Positions 6,399 through 11,986 of a stretch of DNA of 11,986 nucleotides are shown piece after piece; position 1 is the stretch's first letter, and each line of letters starts with the position of its first letter. The translations under genes were made by a program, and so were the position numbers. The notes beneath the pieces are model-generated. The model ran no database searches. It was not told where the DNA came from and saw nothing but the letters and a program-made list of their open reading frames with translations. Source of the stretch: Rhodospirillales bacterium Alpha_05. Lineage in GTDB: Bacteria; Pseudomonadota; Alphaproteobacteria; Rhodospirillales; Rhodospirillaceae. The DNA is taken from contig LUYR01000144.1 in assembly GCA_001603335.1 (NCBI GenBank), positions 1 to 11,986 on the forward strand, written 5' to 3'.

Positions 6399-8302
6399 GT
6401 CTTCACCCGTCGCTTCGGCATCGCCACGGCGCGGTCGCGGCGCTTGAGGGCATACATCGCCGCCAGGAGCGCCAGCAGGAACGCCGCCACCCGGAGGCCC
6501 ATCGCCCGGCGCGCTTCCAACTCCGGTTCCGATGCCCACTGCAGGAATGCGGCGACATCGCGCGCGATCGCCGCGGCATCGTTCGGCGCGCCGTCGGCGA
6601 ATTCGAACGCACCGTCGAAGATCTGCGGCGCCATCGCGATGGCATGGCCGGGAAAGGCGGTGTTGTAATAGGTCCCGGGCGGTATTTCGGTGGCGGGCGG
6701 CGGCTCGCCGTAGCCGGTCAGGACGGCGACCACATAGTCCGCGCCGCCCACACTTGCCTTGGCGAGCAAGGATAGATCGGGCGGTTTTGCGCCGCTGTTG
6801 GCGGCCATCGCCGCGCGGTCGTTGGGGAACGGCGAAGGAAAGGCGTCGGAGGGCAGGCCGGGGCGTTCGAACATCTCGCCTTCGTCGTCGGGTCCGTCGG
6901 TTACGAAGCGCGCGGCGGCGAAGGCGGCGATCTCTTCATCCCCGTAGCCCAACGCCGCGAGTTCGCGGAAGCGGACGCGCTTCATCCCGTGACAAGCGGC
7001 GCAGGATTGGCTGTAGACCTGATGGCCGCGTCGGAGTTGCGCGGCGTCGTAGCCGCCGAACGGCCCCCGCCAGCTCCAGTCGTGCTCCCGCAGCGTCTCG
7101 CCGCCGAACGGCGACGCCACCGCCAATACCGCCGCCAGTGCGGTGAGAGCCTTGAGACCGGTGGCGGCGAGGCCGGGCAAGCGTCCCCGCGCGTCGGGTT
7201 CGCGGTGCGTCAGCAGCGGCAGCACCACGAGGAAATGGAGGAAGTAGTAAGCGGTGGCGAGGCGTGCCGCGACCATCCATACCCCTTCGGCGGGTTTGGC
7301 GCCGATGTAGCCCAACAGGATGCAATCGAGTGCAAACAGCCAGAACGCCACCGCGAACCAAGGCCGAGGCCGTCCGCCGTGCTCCGGCGACCGGTCGAGG
7401 CGCGGTACGGCGAACAGCACCAGCAACGCCCCGACCATCGCCACCACTCCCATGAGCTTGTCGGGGATCGCGCGAAGGACTGCGTAGAGCGGCAGGAAAT
7501 ACCACTCCGGCATCAAATGCGGCGGTGTGACCGCAGGGTCGGCGGGCACGTAGTTGTCCGGATGGCCAAGGTGGTCGGGGAACCAGAAGACCAACACGCA
7601 AGCTGCCACCAGGAATATCCCGAGGGCGAACAGATCCTTGGTCAATCGCCGCCGTCCGAGATACGCCACGGTCACCCCGAAGATCGCAAACGGCAGCAGG
7701 AAATGCAGGACGAAGAAGCGGTTGAGGGTCGGTGTGCCGATGGCGTATCCCCCCCACAGGAACGCGACGATCCGCTCTCCCACCACCGGCACCGCCGAGA
7801 ACGCGCTGGTGATCACGGTGGCGCCCCAAAGGCTCATCTGCCCCCAGGGCAGCACATAGCCCATGAACGCGGTTGCGGTCATCAACAGCAGCAGAATCAC
7901 GCCGAGCCGCCACATCCGCTCGCGCGGCGGCCGGTAGGACCGCAGGTACAGGCAGCGGAAAACGTGGATGTAGGCCACGGCGAAGAACAGCGACGCGCCG
8001 TTCTTGTGGAGATAGCGCACCAGCCAGCCCGAGCCGACGTCGCGCATGATTCGTTCGACGGAGTCGAAGGCATGATCGACATGCGGAGTGTAGTGCATCG
8101 CCAGGATCACGCCGGTTGCGATCATCACCACCAGCAGGAACGCTGCCAGGGATCCGACGAGCTTGCCCCAGCGTTCGAGGGAGTTCGGCAGCGGATGGTC
8201 GACGACCCCGCGCCGGATCTGCGTGGACAGCGGCAACCGATCGGCGGCGGCGGCGACGAGCTTGCCCAGGCGCGTGGCCGGGGAGGAGAGGGGGGCGGTC
8301 AT
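6395..8302 (-). CDS. Fused cytochrome b / cytochrome c1, with altered haem bH and Qi region
   Basis: Quinol:cytochrome c reductase core as one 635-residue polyprotein, arranged like Bradyrhizobium FbcH, which is cleaved into cytochromes b and c1. Cytochrome b spans about residues 1-374: H99 and H113 in helix B (13 residues between), GYVLPWGQMSLWGATV, H200 in helix D and PEWY at 265-268. Tyr214 replaces the second helix-D histidine, a bH ligand, and about 23 residues normally following it are absent. An internal signal-like helix (about 375-397) leads into cytochrome c1 with C434-A-A-C-H438, GAKPPDLS, probable ligand Met557 and a C-terminal anchor (LRVAAFLLALLAAMYALKRR). The start ATG 8302 overlaps the Rieske stop; the gene's stop overlaps the ATP-grasp start. 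The Qo half looks functional; the Qi half does not look normal. Confidence 0.95.
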   Translation of the reverse strand: MTAPLSSPATRLGKLVAAAADRLPLSTQIRRGVVDHPLPNSLERWGKLVGSLAAFLLVVMIATGVILAMHYTPHVDHAFDSVERIMRDVGSGWLVRYLHKNGASLFFAVAYIHVFRCLYLRSYRPPRERMWRLGVILLLLMTATAFMGYVLPWGQMSLWGATVITSAFSAVPVVGERIVAFLWGGYAIGTPTLNRFFVLHFLLPFAIFGVTVAYLGRRRLTKDLFALGIFLVAACVLVFWFPDHLGHPDNYVPADPAVTPPHLMPEWYFLPLYAVLRAIPDKLMGVVAMVGALLVLFAVPRLDRSPEHGGRPRPWFAVAFWLFALDCILLGYIGAKPAEGVWMVAARLATAYYFLHFLVVLPLLTHREPDARGRLPGLAATGLKALTALAAVLAVASPFGGETLREHDWSWRGPFGGYDAAQLRRGHQVYSQSCAACHGMKRVRFRELAALGYGDEEIAAFAAARFVTDGPDDEGEMFERPGLPSDAFPSPFPNDRAAMAANSGAKPPDLSLLAKASVGGADYVVAVLTGYGEPPPATEIPPGTYYNTAFPGHAIAMAPQIFDGAFEFADGAPNDAAAIARDVAAFLQWASEPELEARRAMGLRVAAFLLALLAAMYALKRRDRAVAMPKRRVKT

Positions 8303-8829
8303 CCGATGCGAATCCGGGTGTCGTCGAGGAAAACGTAGGGCGGTACGGCGAGGTTGGCGGGCGCGGGCCCTTTTCGTACGCGGCCGGAGGTGTCGTAGTG
8401 CGCACCGTGGCACGGGCAGAACCAGCCGCCGTGATCGCCGCGCGGCTGCCCGCTCCGCTGGCCCAGCGGCACGCAGCCGAGGTGGGTGCAAACCCCCACC
8501 GCGACCAGCCATTCGGGCCGGAGCACCCGGTCGGCGTCGGTCTGCGGATCGCGCAACTTCGCGAGGTCGGTTTCGCGTGCCGCCGCGATCTCGGCGGGCG
8601 TGCGATGGCGGACGAACACCGCCTTGCCTCGCCACAACACGGTGATCGCTTGTCCTTCCAAAATCGGCGCGAGGTCGACCTCGATGCTGGCGAGGGCCAG
8701 GGTGTCGGCGGCGGGCGCGAGGGTGTCGGCGAGCGGCAGGAGCGATGCCAGCACACCTCCCGCCCCCGCGGCGTAAATCGCGCCGAAAAGGAAGTCGCGC
8801 CGGGTCGGCGGTTCAACGTGTTCGGACAT
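8299..8829 (-). CDS. petA: Rieske 2Fe-2S subunit of the bc1 complex
   Basis: Ubiquinol-cytochrome c reductase iron-sulfur subunit (176 aa). It takes one electron from quinol at the Qo site and passes it to cytochrome c1. A twin-arginine-like motif (RRDFLF) precedes the N-terminal membrane helix, followed by the hinge region (DTLALASIEVDL). Cluster ligands are complete: C114-T-H116-L-G-C119 and C138-P-C140-H141, with C119 and C140 as the usual disulfide pair. The tail (KGPAPANL, then PPYVFLDDTRIRIG) is typical. The start ATG 8829 has GGGGGA 4 nt upstream. The stop overlaps the cytochrome b/c1 start. A hairpin separates it from the upstream porin gene. It looks intact and canonical, unlike its cytochrome b partner. 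Confidence 0.96.
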   Translation of the reverse strand: MSEHVEPPTRRDFLFGAIYAAGAGGVLASLLPLADTLAPAADTLALASIEVDLAPILEGQAITVLWRGKAVFVRHRTPAEIAAARETDLAKLRDPQTDADRVLRPEWLVAVGVCTHLGCVPLGQRSGQPRGDHGGWFCPCHGAHYDTSGRVRKGPAPANLAVPPYVFLDDTRIRIG

Positions 8830-8853
8830 GCGTTCCCCCAAGTAAGTCGTGGT

Positions 8854-8879
8854 CACGGGGCGGCGGTGGCCGCCCCGTG
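8854..8879 (-). terminator. Strong hairpin between porin and Rieske genes
   Basis: A perfect 11-bp GC-rich stem (CACGGGGCGGC and its complement) with a 4-nt loop lies about 10 nt past the porin stop, within the 59-bp gap before the Rieske start. No T-run follows on the minus strand, so it may be an attenuator or an mRNA 3'-end stabiliser rather than a full terminator. It is close enough to the Rieske gene to set the relative levels of porin and bc1 messages. Confidence 0.55.
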
Positions 8880-8888
8880 GGCGCGGGA

Positions 8889-10013
8889 TCAGAAGTCGAG
8901 CCGGAGGCCGATCGCGCCACCGATCGCGCCCTCGTTGCCGTCGGCCTTTTTGCCGGTGTGGGATTCGGACTCGAGGTAGCCCAGGGCACCCCAGAGGTCC
9001 ACGCCCGGCCCGAGGGTGTAGCGCGCGCCCACGCGGTAGAAGTCGGCCTCGTCGTGTGCGTGGGCGCTGATCGGATAGTCGGCGAGGTTGCCGCGGGTGG
9101 TGGAGTTGACGTAGGCGAGCGAGACCATGTACGGCCCCTCGGTGTACCCGACGCCTGCTTCCCAGGCGCGGCCATCCTTGCTCGCATAGAAGCTGTCGCT
9201 CGGCGCGACCATGCGGTTGAACCCGCCGCCAACCGAGAAGCCCTGATACGACAGCACCGCGCTGGTCTGGATGTTGTGGACGTCGCCCGGCGTCGCGGTG
9301 TCGCGGTTGCCGTTGATGTAGTCGTAGCCGACCGAGGCGTTGACGCCGACGCCGCCGATGGTGCCGCCGTAGGAGAGGGCGGCGGCCCACGCCTGATCCC
9401 ACTTGGCGTCCTTGAGGATGGTTTCGGACACGGCGCTGGCGTCGTCGCCCGAACGGTTGTTCGACGGCGTGAACGAGACGCCGAGCTGGAAGCCTTGGAT
9501 CTTCGGCGTGAGGTAGAGGAACTTGTTGGCGTAGTTGGTCGGTTTCTCGTTCGGGTCGAGGGCGGCGACGCCGTTGCCGGTCGGGAGGATCTGGTAGAAG
9601 TCGGAGCCGCCCAGGCCGGAATCGAGGTGCGAGGCTTCGGGTGCGTAGTTGTGGGTCAGCCACACCACGTCGCGATACTTGCCGAAGATCGCCTTGCCGT
9701 AAGCGCCGCTGACCCACGCGTACGAACGCTGAATGAACTGAGCATTGTAGTCGGAGCCCGCGCTGGCTTGGATCCGGGCGCCCACTTCGAGGCCGTTGTC
9801 CAGAACCGTTTTGCCCATGAAATAGATCTGGGAGTCGCCCTGGATGTCGAAGCTGTTCACCGGCGCGGCGTAGCCGTCACCCTGACTGGCTCCGGCGACC
9901 CAGTATTCCATGTAGCCGCCGAGCTTGAGCTGAATCGGTTCGGACGCCTGCGCGGTTCCCCCTATTGCCGCGGAGAGCGCCAGGGCGCTGGCTCCAAGTC
10001 GATAGTGCTTCAT
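8889..10013 (-). CDS. Outer-membrane porin (general Gram-negative porin family)
   Basis: 374-residue beta-barrel porin. A cleavable signal peptide (KHYRLGASALALSAAIGGTAQA) is followed by IQLKLGGYMEYWV, the first barrel strand of this family. Alternating aromatic and polar strand patterns recur throughout, for example VGYDYINGN and YTLGPGVDLWGALGYLESE. The chain ends LRLDF with a terminal Phe, the outer-membrane insertion signal. The start ATG 10013 has GGGGGAG 7 nt upstream, and the signal peptide begins at it. It lies between pseudoazurin and the Rieske gene, so it may admit a substrate or metal used by the adjacent redox system, but its specificity cannot be read from sequence. Confidence 0.93.
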   Translation of the reverse strand: MKHYRLGASALALSAAIGGTAQASEPIQLKLGGYMEYWVAGASQGDGYAAPVNSFDIQGDSQIYFMGKTVLDNGLEVGARIQASAGSDYNAQFIQRSYAWVSGAYGKAIFGKYRDVVWLTHNYAPEASHLDSGLGGSDFYQILPTGNGVAALDPNEKPTNYANKFLYLTPKIQGFQLGVSFTPSNNRSGDDASAVSETILKDAKWDQAWAAALSYGGTIGGVGVNASVGYDYINGNRDTATPGDVHNIQTSAVLSYQGFSVGGGFNRMVAPSDSFYASKDGRAWEAGVGYTEGPYMVSLAYVNSTTRGNLADYPISAHAHDEADFYRVGARYTLGPGVDLWGALGYLESESHTGKKADGNEGAIGGAIGLRLDF

Positions 10014-10042
10014 GTTTCGTCTCCCCCATGAGGTTGTGGAGC

Positions 10043-10069
10043 GGCTCGGCACCGGAAGGATGCCGGACC
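10043..10069 (-). other. Imperfect RNA hairpin in the porin leader
   Basis: In the 112-nt pseudoazurin-porin gap, two 9-nt arms pair with one mismatch and one G-T wobble around a 9-nt loop, about 30 nt upstream of the porin start. It could be a weak attenuator or leader structure. No clear promoter is seen in the gap. Confidence 0.3.
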
Positions 10070-10125
10070 GCGACCTGGAATTTTTCTGATGGATTTGCTG
10101 CGACGGGATGCGAGGCCGCGCGGCG

Positions 10126-10569
10126 TCAGCGCGGATCTTCCTTCGCAAGTGCGCGGGCCTTGATCTCCTGGAGGCGTTTTTTCGCCTCGGGCGGCAACCC
10201 GGCGGGAACGGCGACGTTGGCGACCGGCTCGTCCCCCACGATCACCAGCATCACCATCCCCATCATGTAATGGGGGATGCACTTGACCCCGTAGATGCCG
10301 GGCACGGTGAAGCTCACCTCGATCTGCTGGTCGATCTTGCCTTTGAAGGGCTTGGCGCCGGAGGGAATCATCTCCGGCATGGTCGCGGCGTTATGCGAGG
10401 GAATCGTGGGAATGAACCGCACGGTATCTCCCGGCGCGAGGCGGAGAAAATCCGGCTCGTAGGGCATGCCGCCGGTTTCGTTGCGATTGAGCATTCTGAC
10501 TTCATAGGTTTCCGCATGCGCGGCCGTGGTGGCCAGCACCGCGCCAAGAGCGAGAAGCGCGAGTTTCAT
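10126..10569 (-). CDS. Pseudoazurin (periplasmic type 1 copper protein)
   Basis: Small blue copper protein of 147 residues that shuttles electrons in the periplasm, in other bacteria to copper nitrite reductase or nitrous oxide reductase, or from bc1. The signal peptide covers residues 1-19 (KLALLALGAVLATTAAHA). Copper ligands are H59 (PSHN), C97 and H100 (VKCIPH) and M105 (YMMGM). Counted from the mature start they become H40, C78, H81 and M86, the classic pseudoazurin numbering. PSGAKPFKGKID is also typical. The start ATG 10569 lies 15 nt after the ATPase stop, with AAGGA 10 nt upstream. It shares the strand and spacing with the bc1 genes downstream and is a plausible electron acceptor for them. 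No nitrite or nitrous oxide reductase is in the window. Confidence 0.94.
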   Translation of the reverse strand: MKLALLALGAVLATTAAHAETYEVRMLNRNETGGMPYEPDFLRLAPGDTVRFIPTIPSHNAATMPEMIPSGAKPFKGKIDQQIEVSFTVPGIYGVKCIPHYMMGMVMLVIVGDEPVANVAVPAGLPPEAKKRLQEIKARALAKEDPR

Positions 10570-10584
10570 CGGATGTCCATCCTT

Positions 10585-11349
10585 TCACAGAGGCTTGAAG
10601 CGGAGGATCGGCGTGCCGTCCTCGGGATCGGAGAGAATCGAGACGCCCACCGAAAACACGTCGGCGACCAACGCCGGGGTCAGCACCGCCTTCGGCGGCC
10701 CCAGCGCCCGCAGCTGCCCCTGGTGCAACACGGCGACACGGTCGCAGGCCATCACCTGGTTGAGGTCGTGCAGGGCAACGATCGTGGTCAGCCGAAGGCC
10801 CGCGATGAGGCCGAGGATCGAGAGCTGGTGCTGGATGTCGAGGTGATTGGCGGGCTCGTCGAGCAGCAGCACGCGTGGGCGTTGCGCCAACGCGCGGGCG
10901 ATGTGGGCGCGCTGGCGTTCGCCGCCCGAAAGCGTCGTCCAATCGCGCGCCGCGAGCGGTTGCATGTCGACGGCGCGGAGCGCGTCGTCGACGATCGCAT
11001 CGTCCGCCGCCGACCACGGCGACAGTGCGGAAAGCCAGGGCGTGCGGCCGATCTCCACCGCATCGCGCACGCTGATGCGGTCCTCGGTTTCGGCGTGCTG
11101 TTCGACCAGGGCGATCGCCTGCGCCGCCTCCCGCCGCGGCACCTTCCGCAGCATCCGGCCCGCCAGCCGAACCTCGCCCCGAACCGGCGTAAGGATGCCT
11201 GCCAGGAGGCGCAGCAGGGTGGATTTGCCGGAGCCGTTGGGGCCGACGAGACCGAGGGTTTCGCCCTCGCGCACGGCGATGTCGAGATCGCGCAGGATCA
11301 TCCCGCCCCGGCGTGGGCCCCATCCGAGGCCGTGGGTGGAAACGATCAT
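10585..11349 (-). CDS. ABC transporter ATPase, FecE/FhuC family
   Basis: 254-residue ATP-binding subunit of an iron-siderophore, haem or cobalamin-type importer. Walker A is GPNGSGKST (36-44), the Q-loop Gln is in VEQH (Q84), the signature is LSGGE (140-144) followed by RQRAHIARAL, Walker B is VLLLDEP, NHLD is the D-loop, and the switch His is H194 in VALHDLN. Length is normal. The start ATG 11349 overlaps the permease stop (ATGA), so the two are co-translated. The substrate-binding protein is not in the window and may be upstream beyond the right edge. Substrate cannot be told from the ATPase; proximity to copper and haem proteins makes a metal or haem cargo plausible. Confidence 0.95.
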   Translation of the reverse strand: MIVSTHGLGWGPRRGGMILRDLDIAVREGETLGLVGPNGSGKSTLLRLLAGILTPVRGEVRLAGRMLRKVPRREAAQAIALVEQHAETEDRISVRDAVEIGRTPWLSALSPWSAADDAIVDDALRAVDMQPLAARDWTTLSGGERQRAHIARALAQRPRVLLLDEPANHLDIQHQLSILGLIAGLRLTTIVALHDLNQVMACDRVAVLHQGQLRALGPPKAVLTPALVADVFSVGVSILSDPEDGTPILRFKPL

Positions 11350-11986
11350 CGCACCCGCCTCCCACGGATCAGAATCAGCGCGAACGCGGGCGCGCCGACG
11401 AGCGCGGTGATGACGCCGATCGGCAACACCTGCCCCTTGATCAGGGTGCGCGACAGCACGTCAGCGGCAACCAGGAACACCGCGCCGATCAGCGCCGTCG
11501 CGGGCATCAGCCGGGCGTGGCGGACACCCACGAGAAACCGTGCGGCATGGGGAATGACGAGGCCGACGAAACCGATCGAACCGACGATCGACACCATCAC
11601 CGCGGTGGCGAGGGCGGCGGTGAGAATCAGCGTGACCTGCACCCGTCGCACCGGCACGCCGAGGGCGGCGGCGGAGTCCACGCCGAAGGTGAAGGCGTCG
11701 AGCGCCCTGACGTGGGCGAGGCAGATCACCAGCATCAGGCACGTCACCGGCAACGCGATGCCCACGTCGGGCCAGCGCACGCCGCTCAGATTGCCCAGGA
11801 GCCAGAACATGATGCCGCGCGCCTGTTCGGAATTCGCCGAACGGGTGATGATGAACGAGGTGAGCGCGTTGAACAGCTGCGATCCGGCAATGCCGGCGAG
11901 GACGATTTGCCCCGCCGCCCGCGCGCCCGCGCTGCCGCCGGACACCCGCGCCAGGGCGATGACGAGACCGAACGCGGCGAGCGCCC
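11346..11986 (-). CDS. FecCD-family ABC permease (N-terminal part beyond window)
   Basis: C-terminal two-thirds (about 212 residues) of an iron-chelate/B12-type permease; the frame is open at the right edge. Several membrane helices are visible, and the family motif ALGVPVRRVQ is followed by VGSIGFVGLVIPHAARFLVG, the coupling-helix region that contacts the ATPase. DVLSRTL and LPIGVITALVGAPAFALIL close the chain as in BtuC and FhuB-like proteins. GTG 11945 is internal and not the start, since conserved-looking sequence continues upstream of it. The stop overlaps the ATPase start. The transported substrate is unknown. Confidence 0.93.
   Translation of the reverse strand, partial: ALAAFGLVIALARVSGGSAGARAAGQIVLAGIAGSQLFNALTSFIITRSANSEQARGIMFWLLGNLSGVRWPDVGIALPVTCLMLVICLAHVRALDAFTFGVDSAAALGVPVRRVQVTLILTAALATAVMVSIVGSIGFVGLVIPHAARFLVGVRHARLMPATALIGAVFLVAADVLSRTLIKGQVLPIGVITALVGAPAFALILIRGRRVR

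Noticed and set aside
4956..6668. 570-codon plus-strand ORF
   Set aside because: It runs antisense to four well-supported minus-strand genes and its product is arginine-rich with no recognisable domain; a by-product of high GC.
6989..8338. 449-codon plus-strand ORF
   Set aside because: Antisense to the cytochrome b/c1 gene; composition (His, Gln, Arg-rich) is that of a shadow frame.
6936..8816. 626-codon minus-strand ORF overlapping b/c1 and Rieske
   Set aside because: A different frame through two clear genes; the product is low-complexity and arginine-rich.
8745..10031. 428-codon plus-strand ORF
   Set aside because: Antisense to the porin gene, with a Val, Gly and Arg-rich low-complexity product and no domain.
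1..11986. CRISPR arrays, tRNA or rRNA genes, insertion sequences
   Set aside because: No regularly spaced repeats, no tRNA cloverleaf or rRNA sequence, and no transposase or terminal inverted repeats were seen by eye.

Overview
The window is GC-rich, tightly packed, and every well-supported gene lies on the minus strand, so transcription runs from high to low coordinates. The gene types (Rieske protein plus fused cytochrome b/c1 as in Bradyrhizobium fbcFH, pseudoazurin, a c'-type cytochrome beside cytochrome b561, a Gram-negative porin) point to an alphaproteobacterium with versatile respiration. The lineage is inferred from gene content only.

Layout in transcription order. (1) 11986-10585: the end of a FecCD-type permease and its FecE/FhuC-like ATPase, a metal-chelate importer. 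(2) 10569-8889: pseudoazurin and an outer-membrane porin. (3) 8829-4516: Rieske protein, fused cytochrome b/c1, ATP-grasp ligase, monohaem cytochrome c and a GNAT acetyltransferase, joined by overlaps or short gaps. (4) 4417-3300: cytochrome c'/c556-like protein and cytochrome b561. (5) 3299-2775: no large gene, two possible small ORFs, and a sigma70-like promoter with an overlapping palindrome. (6) 2774-1: a GH30 glycosidase followed by a BglX-like GH3 beta-glucosidase that runs off the left edge.

The central region looks like a quinol-oxidising electron-transfer module with periplasmic carriers (pseudoazurin and two c-type cytochromes) and a second membrane b-type cytochrome. Its main oddity is the cytochrome b. 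The Qo half is intact (PEWY motif and both haem bL histidines), but the second histidine of helix D, a haem bH ligand, is tyrosine, and about 23 residues that normally follow it, including Qi-site residues, are missing. The frame stays open through this site. If real, it is a bc1-like enzyme without a normal Qi site and possibly without haem bH, so it could not run a standard Q cycle.

The glycosidase pair is a separate unit with its own promoter and probable repressor site. Both genes carry anomalies. The GH30 reading frame lacks a conventional start and appears to have lost one base in a G run. The GH3 has a short in-frame gap just before its catalytic aspartate. Because three genes here deviate at conserved places, raw-read confirmation matters before biological interpretation.
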